Under the pieces are notes generated by a model. The model saw only the letters and a program-made list of their open reading frames with translations, made no database searches and was not told the origin of the DNA. From Kribbella jiaozuonensis (GTDB taxonomy: Bacteria > Actinomycetota > Actinomycetes > Propionibacteriales > Kribbellaceae), in contig NZ_SZPZ01000006.1 in assembly GCF_005233875.1 (NCBI RefSeq), positions 186,001 to 250,000 of the forward strand: DNA of 64,000 nucleotides, read 5' to 3'. Every line of letters starts with the position of its first letter. The stretch's first letter is position 1. Of the stretch, positions 17,996 to 26,245 are shown piece after piece. The translations under genes and the position numbers were made by a program.

Positions 17996-19003
17996 GTGGT
18001 GAGCGAGCGACCGACCATTGCGAAAATTGCGGAAGAGGCCGGCGTGTCGGTGCCGACCGTCTCCAAGGTGCTCAACGGCCGCGCGGATGTAGCCGAGGCG
18101 ACCCGAGCCCGGATCGAGAGCCTGATCCAGGAGTACGGCTACCGACGCCGGAGCCCGGGGACGGCGGCCAGCCCGATGATCGACCTGGTGTTCAACCAGC
18201 TCGGCGGCGAATGGGCGATGGAGCTGATCCGCGGCGTCGAGGAGGTCGCTCGCGCCGAGGGTGTCGAGCTCGTGCTGTCGGAGTGCGGTGGTGCGCTGCG
18301 GCCGCGCCAGCAATGGATCGAATCGGTGCTGAACCGGCGGCCGCTCGGCGTGATCATGGTGTTCTCCGACCTCGACGCGGACCAGCGCGCGCAGTTGGAG
18401 GCGCGAGGGATCCCGTTCGTGGTCGTCGATCCGGTCGGGGACGTGGGTGACGACGTACCGTCGATCGGCTCGGCGAACTGGAGCGGCGGCCGGATGGCCA
18501 CGGCCCATCTCCGCACACTCGGCCACACCCGGATCGCGATGATCGGCGGACCGATCGAGACGCTCTGCTCGCGGCAGCGCGTGGACGGCTACACGGACGC
18601 TCTGCGGTCGACCGGTGTGGAGGTCGACCCGTCGTTGATCCGGTACGGCAACTTCGAGGTCGGCGGCGCGTACCGCGAGGCGCTCGCGCTGCTGCGGCTG
18701 CCCGATCGACCGACCGCGATCTTCGCCGGTAGCGACATGCAGGCGCTCGGCGTCTATCAGGCCGCGCGCGAACTCGGGCTGGAGGTCCCGCGGGACCTGT
18801 CCGTCGTCGGGTACGACGATCTCCCGGTCGCCCAGTTCGTCACGCCCGCCCTGACCACCGTCCACCAACCACTCCACCAGATGGCCGAGCTCGCGGCCCG
18901 CGTGGTCCTCGACCTGTCCCGCGGCCGGACACCTACCGCGCTCCGCCTGGACCTGGCGGTGGACATGAGAGTCCGCGACTCCACGGCTGAACCCCGGGGT
19001 TAG
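17996..19003 (+). CDS. LacI-family transcriptional regulator
   Basis: The 335-residue repressor has an N-terminal helix-turn-helix and hinge ('TIAKIAEEAGVSVPTVSKVL' type, residues 7-26) followed by a periplasmic-binding-protein-like sugar sensor to the C-terminus ('GYDDLPVAQFVTPALTTV'). The start is GTG at 17996, with a second in-frame GTG at 17999; a G-rich stretch directly upstream is the only ribosome site. It follows GH67, with the palindromic operator between them. It probably senses a xylan- or glucuronate-derived sugar and controls GH67 and itself. Confidence 0.9.
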   Translation: MVSERPTIAKIAEEAGVSVPTVSKVLNGRADVAEATRARIESLIQEYGYRRRSPGTAASPMIDLVFNQLGGEWAMELIRGVEEVARAEGVELVLSECGGALRPRQQWIESVLNRRPLGVIMVFSDLDADQRAQLEARGIPFVVVDPVGDVGDDVPSIGSANWSGGRMATAHLRTLGHTRIAMIGGPIETLCSRQRVDGYTDALRSTGVEVDPSLIRYGNFEVGGAYREALALLRLPDRPTAIFAGSDMQALGVYQAARELGLEVPRDLSVVGYDDLPVAQFVTPALTTVHQPLHQMAELAARVVLDLSRGRTPTALRLDLAVDMRVRDSTAEPRG

Positions 19004-19013
19004 GCTGGCCCGC

Positions 19014-19364
19014 ATGATCGTCGGCGTGGGTATCGATGTGGTCGACGTGGATCGGTTCATGCGGACGTTGGAGCGGACCCCGAATTTGCGGGAGCGGGTG
19101 TTCACACCGCTCGAGGCGGTGAAGCCGCCGGCCTCGCTGGCGGCTCGGTTCGCGGCCAAGGAGGCGTTGGCCAAGGCGCTCGGCGCTCCCGCGGGCATGC
19201 ATTGGCACGACGCCGAAGTACAGACCGACGAGACCGGCCGGCCGTGGCTGGAGATCAGCGGGACCGTGGCGGCGCAGGCGTCGCGGCTCGGCGTACAGAA
19301 CCTGCACCTGTCGCTCAGCCACGACGCGGGCATCGCCTCGGCCGTGGTGATCCTGGAGGGCTGA
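19014..19364 (+). CDS. acpS: Holo-[acyl-carrier-protein] synthase
   Basis: This 116-residue enzyme transfers phosphopantetheine from CoA to the acyl carrier protein. It shows 'GVGIDVVDVDRF' (Asp8 magnesium ligand) and 'ARFAAKEALAKALG' (the second acidic ligand), the two signature regions of AcpS. Length is normal for the family. It is followed two bases later by the nnr gene, the usual actinobacterial acpS-nnr pairing. It also shares the region with coaA, another CoA-linked gene. Confidence 0.95.
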   Translation: MIVGVGIDVVDVDRFMRTLERTPNLRERVFTPLEAVKPPASLAARFAAKEALAKALGAPAGMHWHDAEVQTDETGRPWLEISGTVAAQASRLGVQNLHLSLSHDAGIASAVVILEG

Positions 19365-19366
19365 CC

Positions 19367-20764
19367 ATGCGCAGCGCGCACACCGTCGAGCAGGTCCGCG
19401 CCGCCGAGGCCGACCTGATGGCCCGCCTCCCCGAGGGCACGTTGATGCAGCGGGCCGCCACCGGGCTAGCAGTTGCCATCAGCAACTTCCTTGGCAGCAC
19501 GTACGGCGCCCGCGTCGTCCTCCTGATCGGCTCCGGCGACAACGGCGGCGACGCGCTGTACGCCGGCGCCCGACTCGCACGCCGCGGCGCCCAGGTCACC
19601 GCTGTACTGCTGTCCGACAAGGCGCATGCCGAGGGCCTCGAGGCGCTCAAGATGTGCGGCGGTCGCGTCGGCTCGGTCGAGGACATCCGGGGCGCCGACG
19701 TCGTGATCGACGGCATCGTGGGTATCGGCGGGCGGCCCGGTCTCCGCCCGGACGCTCTCGCGGCGGTCCAGCTGGCCGAGCAGTTCGACGTACCGATTGT
19801 TGCCGTCGACACCCCGTCCGGCGTCGACGTCGACACCGGCGAGACCCCCGAGCCGCACGTCAACGCAGCCCTCACCGTCACCTTCGGCACCCACAAGATC
19901 TGCCACTTCATCGACCCCGCCGCCACCGCCTGCGGCCCGGTCCACCTCGTCGAGATCGGCCTCGACCTCCCGCCCGCCGAGGTCGAGTCCCTCCAGGCCG
20001 CCGACATCCGCCACCTGTACCCGGTCCCGCACGGCGAGTCCGACAAGTACTCCCGCGGCGTACTCGGCCTGATGGTCGGCTCAACGCAGTACCCAGGCGC
20101 CGCCGTCATCGCCACCGCCGGCGCCCTCGGCGGCCCGGTCGGCATGGTCCGGTACGTCGGCCCCGACCCCGTCGCAGAAGCCGTCCGCGCCGCCCATCCC
20201 GAGATCGTCGCCGGCAACGGCCGCGTACAGGCCTGGACGATCGGCTCCGGCCTGGGCGACGAACTCGACATCCCCCGCATCCGTGAACTCCTCGACGCCG
20301 AGGAGCCGGTCGTCCTCGACGCCGACGGCCTGAAGGCACTCGACGACTCCGGCGACCACGTCGACGTACTGGCCACCCCTCACGCCGGCGAGCTAGCCCG
20401 CCTCCTGGACGTGGACCGAGCCACCGTCGAGGCCGAACGCCTCAAACACGCCCGCCTGGCCGCCGAACGCTACGACGTCACCGTCCTCCTCAAAGGCGCC
20501 ACCACCGTCATCGCCGCCCCCGACGGCCAAGTCCGCGTCAACTCCAACGCCACCCCCTGGCTAGCCACCGCAGGAGCCGGCGACGTACTCGCCGGCCTCT
20601 GCGGCTCCCTCCTGGCCGGCGGCCTCTCTCCACTGGATGCCGCCAGCCTCGGTGCCTACCTTCACGCCGCAGCCGCCAACCTCGCCTCCTCCTCCGGCCC
20701 CACCACCGCGATTTCGGTAGCCGCCGCCCTCCCTGAAGCCACGCGCTACCTGCTACGCAGCTGA
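19367..20764 (+). CDS. nnr: Bifunctional NAD(P)H-hydrate epimerase / dehydratase
   Basis: This enzyme repairs hydrated NADH and NADPH. The 465 residues hold an N-terminal epimerase domain (about 1-205, 'GSGDNGGDALYAGARLA', 'VAVDTPSGVDVDTG') and a C-terminal ADP- or ATP-dependent dehydratase domain of ribokinase-like fold ('LATPHAGELARLL', 'TAGAGDVLAGLCGSLLAGG'). The ATG at 19367 lies two bases after the acpS stop. The 3' end overlaps the convergent nitrilase-like gene by 19 bases. C-rich codon use becomes extreme toward the end. Confidence 0.95.
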   Translation: MRSAHTVEQVRAAEADLMARLPEGTLMQRAATGLAVAISNFLGSTYGARVVLLIGSGDNGGDALYAGARLARRGAQVTAVLLSDKAHAEGLEALKMCGGRVGSVEDIRGADVVIDGIVGIGGRPGLRPDALAAVQLAEQFDVPIVAVDTPSGVDVDTGETPEPHVNAALTVTFGTHKICHFIDPAATACGPVHLVEIGLDLPPAEVESLQAADIRHLYPVPHGESDKYSRGVLGLMVGSTQYPGAAVIATAGALGGPVGMVRYVGPDPVAEAVRAAHPEIVAGNGRVQAWTIGSGLGDELDIPRIRELLDAEEPVVLDADGLKALDDSGDHVDVLATPHAGELARLLDVDRATVEAERLKHARLAAERYDVTVLLKGATTVIAAPDGQVRVNSNATPWLATAGAGDVLAGLCGSLLAGGLSPLDAASLGAYLHAAAANLASSSGPTTAISVAAALPEATRYLLRS

Positions 20765-22833
20765 CCTCGGGAACGGCGTTGTTCCAGCGTTGATCGGAGG
20801 ACCGTCCGTACGAGGGCGTCCAACGGCTGTTCGCCTGGGCGGTCCTCACGGACGGCGGTCAACATCGCGTCGTACGTCGGCGCACCGGCCTCGCGCATCA
20901 CCCGGTCGAGCGACTCGAGCGCACCGGCGAGTTCTGCCGACGGTTCCGGGACTCCGAACTCGGACCGCCAGGGTGCGCCCGGCCGGAGATCAGCCATCAG
21001 CGCCGGGATCCGCTCGGGAGCATGGGCGAGGGTTTCCGCCACCGCCTCCGCCCACCCGGTCAGAATCGTGACGTCGTCGATATCGAGCACCCGCGGCAGC
21101 GGAGCCACGACCTCGGTTGGTCTCGAGCCCGCCTCGACGGCGCGAATCTGATGGACGGCGGCCCCGGTGTAATGCGTGCCGGTGTCGACAGGCCGACGGC
21201 CATCGACCGTACGCCGGGTCGCCCGCGACCCGCTGGCCGTCAGCAGCACCGCCTGCGCGCCCGGCTCAAGCGGGATCTCGCGGTACTCCTGGTCCGCCTC
21301 CTTCATCAGCGCCACGATCGGAGAGGCCTCACGCCCGGGCGGCCGGCTCCGCTGCGCCATGCCGTACGACGTCAGCGTCAGAACACTCGACCCCGGATCG
21401 TCGGCGAAGACGCTCGCGTACCGCGCGGCCCAGCGAGAGGCCAGCTGCGGTCCGTCGAGCAATACGGCGAGCACCACGGTCGGTCCCACGGACCGGATGA
21501 CGTCGGCGATCTCGTCGGTCTCGGCCAGGTCCTGGCACACGAGCGAGACGATCGTGATCTCCTCGCCGACCGACACGAACTGCAGCGACCGCGGCGGTAC
21601 GGCCATCGTCTCCAACCACTGCACCTGCGGGTGCAGGGCGCCGGCGAGGTGGTACTGCGCGATCTGGTTCGCGTCGAGCGCCCACCGATGGTGCTTGTCC
21701 TGGCGGATGTGGAACCACTGCCGGTCAGGGCCGTCGGACGGTCCCGCGGCCTTGCGCAGCCTCGGCTCGACGCCGATATGCACCCCGTTGCGCGGGAGCT
21801 GCCCCGGACCTGGTGAGCGTTGCCGAACCCCGGCCGTGAGGTAGCTGACCCCGTGCCGGCTCAGGACAGTCTCGAGCCCCTCGATCTCGGTCTCGTCGAT
21901 GGCGGCCTCCGGCAGTACGACGACATCGACGTCGTCGACCTCGTCCAACGCAGCGGTGAGGACACGATCCACCAGGTCCAGGTCGAGTCGCTCGGTGGGC
22001 GCGAACTCGAAGAATCCGAACGGGTCGCGCTCCTGCCACTGCACCGATCCCTCCACGGCGCGGAAGTCGGACGCGCGGATCCGCAACGGCCACGGCAGCA
22101 ACAACAAGTTGACGTACTCCGCCCGCGGATCGGTCCCAAGATGCCGGACCGGCATCTTGTGCCAGCTCGCCTCGAGTCCGGCGCCCTGGACGCAGGCGTA
22201 CCGGGAGAACGCGGTCCGGCCGCTCGGCGGCGTACGAACCTTGGGCAACACCCGTACGCGCCGCGGCGCTACCCGCGCCAGGGATCCCGTCCGGGCCAGC
22301 CACTCCCGCGCCCGAGCGCGGTACCTGGCGCCCGGTCCCTCAGCGCGTTCGGTGGCGCGCCCGAGCCCCGCGCACGCCTCGTCGGCCATGGCATGCAACG
22401 ACAACAGCGCCTGACAGACCCGCCAATCGCGGCCCGCCGCCAGATCGGCCAACGGTACGTCGGCGTGCTTCAGCACGATGGCCCATTCCTCGGCCAGCCC
22501 GGCCGGCACAGGGTCGCGAGGATCCTCGACCCATGCGCTCCACTCCCGGCCCGCGGTCACCACGGAATCGGACCAGTCATCGGCGCCGGCCGGCGGCCAC
22601 TGCGCCCCCGCCGGCGGCGACAGCGCGAAGCGGAAGGCCTCCGTGCGATCGAGCAGCACATTGGTGAGCGCGAACACGTCAGGCGGCCAGTCGAGCAGTT
22701 GGTCGGTGCACCCGACACCGCTGATCGCTTCCCACGCCGACGCCAGCGTCAGCTCCTCGCCGCTGTGCCCGGCACCGAGCTGCGTTACGGGTACGTCGTC
22801 GCGTTCGTCGTCCAACCCGGAGTACCGCTTCAT
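20746..22833 (-). CDS. Unknown protein with C-terminal nitrilase-like (carbon-nitrogen hydrolase) domain
   Basis: The 695-residue protein is not one I recognise as a named family. The first ~230 residues look helical and lack known motifs. From about 235 to 535 it resembles a carbon-nitrogen hydrolase: Glu309 in 'VVVLPEAA', Lys380 in 'IRQDKHHRWAL' and Cys433 in 'SLVCQDLAE' would form the Glu-Lys-Cys triad. A helical tail follows. The start at 22833 overlaps the VOC gene stop (ATGA), so the two are co-translated; longer extensions would read through the VOC gene. Similar nitrilase-like modules occur in some defence-associated proteins, but no partner is seen here. Function unknown. Confidence 0.7.
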   Translation of the reverse strand: MKRYSGLDDERDDVPVTQLGAGHSGEELTLASAWEAISGVGCTDQLLDWPPDVFALTNVLLDRTEAFRFALSPPAGAQWPPAGADDWSDSVVTAGREWSAWVEDPRDPVPAGLAEEWAIVLKHADVPLADLAAGRDWRVCQALLSLHAMADEACAGLGRATERAEGPGARYRARAREWLARTGSLARVAPRRVRVLPKVRTPPSGRTAFSRYACVQGAGLEASWHKMPVRHLGTDPRAEYVNLLLLPWPLRIRASDFRAVEGSVQWQERDPFGFFEFAPTERLDLDLVDRVLTAALDEVDDVDVVVLPEAAIDETEIEGLETVLSRHGVSYLTAGVRQRSPGPGQLPRNGVHIGVEPRLRKAAGPSDGPDRQWFHIRQDKHHRWALDANQIAQYHLAGALHPQVQWLETMAVPPRSLQFVSVGEEITIVSLVCQDLAETDEIADVIRSVGPTVVLAVLLDGPQLASRWAARYASVFADDPGSSVLTLTSYGMAQRSRPPGREASPIVALMKEADQEYREIPLEPGAQAVLLTASGSRATRRTVDGRRPVDTGTHYTGAAVHQIRAVEAGSRPTEVVAPLPRVLDIDDVTILTGWAEAVAETLAHAPERIPALMADLRPGAPWRSEFGVPEPSAELAGALESLDRVMREAGAPTYDAMLTAVREDRPGEQPLDALVRTVLRSTLEQRRSRGQLRSR

Positions 22834-23351
22834 GATGTCTCCGTGGAATCGAGCCAGCCTGCCAACGGGCGGGCGAAGATCGCCCCGTGATCGTCCGGGC
22901 CGATGCGCTCGGAAAGCTCGAACATGTTCCCCCACGGGTCGCGGAAGAAAGCCAGTCGAGCGCTGATGTCGGCCATTTCGAACGGCGGATTGACGACATC
23001 GACGCCGCGCTCGCGCAGTACCGCGAGAGTGTCGTCGACCGAATCGACGGACAGGCAGACGTGGTTGAAGCCCGGCGAGGCCAGGCTGGCATCGACATCG
23101 GGGAAGATCGTCTGGGCGCGGGCGCCGGGTCCGGCCAGGATCTCGAGGTGGAAGTCGTTCTGTTCGGGCGGCATGACATAGGCGAGCGTCAGGTCGCCGT
23201 ACGGCCAGATCTGCAGGATCCGCCAGTCCATCGTGTCGACCCAGAACGAACGGGCCGCCTCGAAGTCGGGGTAGCGGATCGCGGCGTGATGGCCGCGCAT
23301 CGAGGAGAACGGCGAGGAGGTGATGATCGCCGGGGCTGCGGGTAGTGGCAT
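22830..23351 (-). CDS. VOC (glyoxalase/bleomycin-resistance) family protein
   Basis: The 173-residue protein has the paired beta-alpha-beta-beta-beta modules of the vicinal-oxygen-chelate family. Visible landmarks are 'HHAAIRYPDFEAARSFW', 'DFHLEIL', 'NHVCLSVDSVDDTLA' and 'FRDPWGNMFEL', with the metal ligands expected at the His and Glu positions. Its reaction cannot be told from sequence. The ATG at 23351 is preceded by AAGGA at about 9 bases. It is the first gene of an operon with the nitrilase-like gene and diverges from the MmyB-type regulator across a 159-bp gap. Confidence 0.85.
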   Translation of the reverse strand: MPLPAAPAIITSSPFSSMRGHHAAIRYPDFEAARSFWVDTMDWRILQIWPYGDLTLAYVMPPEQNDFHLEILAGPGARAQTIFPDVDASLASPGFNHVCLSVDSVDDTLAVLRERGVDVVNPPFEMADISARLAFFRDPWGNMFELSERIGPDDHGAIFARPLAGWLDSTETS

Positions 23352-23510
23352 CCGAGAGGTCCTTGAGCAGTGCCGGTCGCACGGTGCGACCGGTCGATAT
23401 CTCGATTGGAGCCGCCGCGGACCGCCGGCAGAAGGGGATACCTGGTACGCCGCCACCTGGTACTGAGCGAGCCACCTTCGCCCGCGCCACCGGGGTCGAT
23501 CGACGCCATA

Positions 23511-24395
23511 ATGGTGGACATGCACGGCAGTCGCGAGTTGCGCGACTTTCTCACCTCCAGGCGGGCGTCACTGACGCCGGAGGATGTCGGCCTGCCGCCC
23601 TCGCAGACGCACCGCCGGGTCAAGGGACTGCGACGCGAAGAGGTCGCGATCCTGGCCGGGGTCAGCGTCGACTACTACGTGAAACTCGAGCAGGGCCGGG
23701 TCGGCAACATCTCGGAACAGGTGCTCGCCTCGATCGAGGACGCGCTGCGGCTGGATGAGCTGGAGCGCCAGCACCTCCGGTCCCTGCTCAGCTCCGACAG
23801 CGTCCACCCCCGCCGCCGTCCCCCTCTGGTCAAGGCACGGCCCGCCGCGCTCGCGATGATCAACGCGCTCGATCCGGTGCCGGCGGTGATCCTCGGTCCG
23901 CACCTCGAAGTACTCGGTATCAACCACGCCGCCAAGGCGCTCCTCGACGATTTCGACGCGATGCCGATCCGGGAGCGCAACCTCGCGCGCTGGATGTTCC
24001 TCGACCCTCGACCGAAGCAGATCTATCTGGACTGGGCGAAGATCGCCGCCGAGACGGTCGCGATCCTGCGGGCCGCGGCGGTCGCCGGTGTCTGCAACGA
24101 ACGGCTCACCGAGTTGGTCGGTGAGCTGAGTGTGGCCTCGCCGGAGTTCGTCAGGTTCTGGGCCGACTACCGGCTGTTCGAGCACACACACGGCATCAAG
24201 CGGTTCTTCCACGAGGCCGTCGGCGAGATGCAGCTCAACTACCAGGCGCTTCCGCTGCCGGGTGACAACGGTCAGACGGTGATCGTCTACACCGCCGACA
24301 AGGGCTCCCCGTCGGAGGAGAAACTCGCGCTGCTGTCCAGTTGGAGTGCCACCCCGATGGAACCTGACTCCGCCAAGCGGGTCGACCACCAGTAG
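23511..24395 (+). CDS. XRE-family regulator with MmyB-like ligand-binding domain
   Basis: The 294-residue protein has an N-terminal helix-turn-helix (about residues 35-75, 'VKGLRREEVAILAGVSVDYY' type, 'LEQGRVGNISEQVL') and a C-terminal MmyB-like domain thought to bind a small hydrophobic ligand. Proteins of this class commonly repress a divergent oxidoreductase or enzyme gene. Here the divergent unit is the VOC plus nitrilase-like pair, so that is the likely target. ATG codons at 23511 and 23520 are both possible starts. Confidence 0.88.
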   Translation: MVDMHGSRELRDFLTSRRASLTPEDVGLPPSQTHRRVKGLRREEVAILAGVSVDYYVKLEQGRVGNISEQVLASIEDALRLDELERQHLRSLLSSDSVHPRRRPPLVKARPAALAMINALDPVPAVILGPHLEVLGINHAAKALLDDFDAMPIRERNLARWMFLDPRPKQIYLDWAKIAAETVAILRAAAVAGVCNERLTELVGELSVASPEFVRFWADYRLFEHTHGIKRFFHEAVGEMQLNYQALPLPGDNGQTVIVYTADKGSPSEEKLALLSSWSATPMEPDSAKRVDHQ

Positions 24396-24430
24396 ATCGG
24401 CAGGTGCTTCTGCGCCGTCTTCGCATTGCC

Positions 24431-24456
24431 GACCTTGTGAATGCGGTCACAAAGTC
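24431..24456. promoter_or_regulatory. CRP-like palindrome upstream of ABC exporter
   Basis: Ten-base arms flank a six-base spacer with one mismatch, and the core is TTGTGA-N6-TCACAA. This equals the classic CRP/FNR-family half-site arrangement, used in actinobacteria by GlxR/Crp. It lies 35 bases before the ABC gene start, so it could activate or repress the transporter operon. Which protein binds cannot be told from sequence. Confidence 0.55.
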
Positions 24457-24490
24457 GAAGATGAGCGGGTAATGCTGAAAGGATCTGGGC

Positions 24491-26245
24491 ATGGCCAGCG
24501 ACGGTGGACCGCGGGGGAAGGCGGCTGTACGTCGATGGCTGGATCGGATGGCCGAGACGTGGGCCCCGCCGGGGGCCGGGGATCTGGCGAGTCCGATGCG
24601 GTTGCTGTACTGGCTTGCTCGGTCGCAGCCGCGGCGGATCGTGTGGGGTGCGGTGCTGGGGACCGTGTGGACAGTCGGGTTGACTGTGCCGCCGTGGGTG
24701 CTGTCCCGGGCTGTTGACGACGGACTCGTGGCCGATGACACCTCGGCTCTGGTCGGCTGGGCTCTGCTCCTGCTGGCCGTCAGTGTGATGAACGCGCTGC
24801 TCGGGATCGCGCGGCATCGGACGATGACCAAGGTCAGGATGGACGCGTCGTTCCGCGCGGTCCGTGCCACGGTGTGGCACACCTCCCGCTTGGGCGCCTC
24901 GTTGTCAGGGCGGGTGAGCGCCGGCGAGGTGGTGACGGTCGGAATGGCCGACGTGTACACGGTCGCCATGGCGCTGACCGTCACCGGCCCCGGCGTCGGC
25001 GCGGTCATCGCGTACGCCGTTGTCGCGGTCGTACTGTTCACGATCAACCCCTTGCTCGCCGCCGTGGTTCTCGCCGGCGTACCGCTGCTCGCCATCGCCG
25101 TCGGCCCGTTCCTGCAGCGCATCGAACGCACCGGCGGCGAATACCGCGTGCACCAAGGACGATTGACGATCCGGCTGGTCGACGTACTCGCCGGACTACG
25201 CGTCCTCAACGGCCTCGGCGGCAAGCAGTTCGTCGCCGAGCGCTATCAAGACCAGTCACAGCGATTGGTACGACGTGGCTACCGCGTCGCCGGGCCGACC
25301 AGTTGGGTTGTTGCGTTGTCGACCGGCCTGCCCGCGCTCTTCCTCGCCGCGGTCGTTTGGCTGTCGGCGCGGATGGCGGCAACAGGCGAGATCACGATCG
25401 GCGATGTCGTCGCCGTCTACGGGTACGTCGCAGTGCTCGTCGTACCCGTGTCGTTCTTCATCGAGGGTGGCGGGGATATCGCCCGCGCTCGGGTGGCAGG
25501 GCAACGAATCATCAACCTGCTCAACCTGCCAGTTGCTCGACGCAACGATGGCGATCCTGCGGCGATCGGTACGGTCCCGTTGGTCGACACCGTCTCGGGG
25601 GTGATCATCAAGCCCGGCGCTCTGACGGCATTGGTCACCGCGCGTCCGGCTGAGGCGATCGGGGTGATCGAGCGGCTCGGGCAGGTGCACACCGATTCCC
25701 AAGCAGGTATGGAGATCGACGAGCCCGCCCGCGAGGAGTTCAGGCGCCGTTTGGTTGTCGCTGACAATGATGCGGAAGTGTTCGCCGGAACCGTTCGGGA
25801 TGTTGTTGCCGGACGCATCGAGCCTGACGACGAGAGGATTCGTACGGCGCTTCGTGTCGCCGTCGCCGAGGACATCGTCGAGGCGCTCCCCGGTGGTCTG
25901 GACGCGACGATCGCCGCCGGTGGGACAGATCTGTCCGGTGGCCAGCGGCAACGAATCCGGCTCGCCCGCGCCATCTACGCAACACCCGACGTGCTGCTCG
26001 CCGTCGAGCCGACCTCTGCCGTCGACGCGAACACAGAGGCGGCGATGATCGACCGGATCCGCGAAGTACGGCGCGACACGACCACGGTCATCACGACTAC
26101 GTCGCCGCTCGTACTGGACCGCGCTGACGACGTCATCGTTCTGGTCGACGGCAAGGTGTCGTCGGTCGGAACGCACGCGCAACTGTTGCGCAGCGATCCC
26201 TACTATCGCGACCTCGTATCGCGGGCCCAGGGTGATGACCAATGA
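24491..26245 (+). CDS. ABC exporter half-transporter with degenerate nucleotide-binding site
   Basis: The 584-residue protein has a six-helix type I exporter membrane domain (about 30-340) and an ATPase domain. The ATPase lacks a Walker A: where GxxGxGKST is expected it reads 'ALVTARPAEAIGV'. Walker B has Val505 before Glu506 instead of Asp-Glu. The signature 'LSGGQRQR' (481-488) is intact. Such a subunit works only as a heterodimer, lending its signature to the partner's ATP. AAAGGA precedes the ATG. It overlaps the partner gene by ATGA. The substrate is unknown. Confidence 0.9.
   Translation: MASDGGPRGKAAVRRWLDRMAETWAPPGAGDLASPMRLLYWLARSQPRRIVWGAVLGTVWTVGLTVPPWVLSRAVDDGLVADDTSALVGWALLLLAVSVMNALLGIARHRTMTKVRMDASFRAVRATVWHTSRLGASLSGRVSAGEVVTVGMADVYTVAMALTVTGPGVGAVIAYAVVAVVLFTINPLLAAVVLAGVPLLAIAVGPFLQRIERTGGEYRVHQGRLTIRLVDVLAGLRVLNGLGGKQFVAERYQDQSQRLVRRGYRVAGPTSWVVALSTGLPALFLAAVVWLSARMAATGEITIGDVVAVYGYVAVLVVPVSFFIEGGGDIARARVAGQRIINLLNLPVARRNDGDPAAIGTVPLVDTVSGVIIKPGALTALVTARPAEAIGVIERLGQVHTDSQAGMEIDEPAREEFRRRLVVADNDAEVFAGTVRDVVAGRIEPDDERIRTALRVAVAEDIVEALPGGLDATIAAGGTDLSGGQRQRIRLARAIYATPDVLLAVEPTSAVDANTEAAMIDRIREVRRDTTTVITTTSPLVLDRADDVIVLVDGKVSSVGTHAQLLRSDPYYRDLVSRAQGDDQ

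Noticed and set aside
22834..23490. N-terminal extension of the nitrilase-like protein to 914 residues
   Set aside because: It would read through the VOC gene in another frame; composition becomes Arg/Pro-rich noise and the ATGA-coupled start at 22833 is better.
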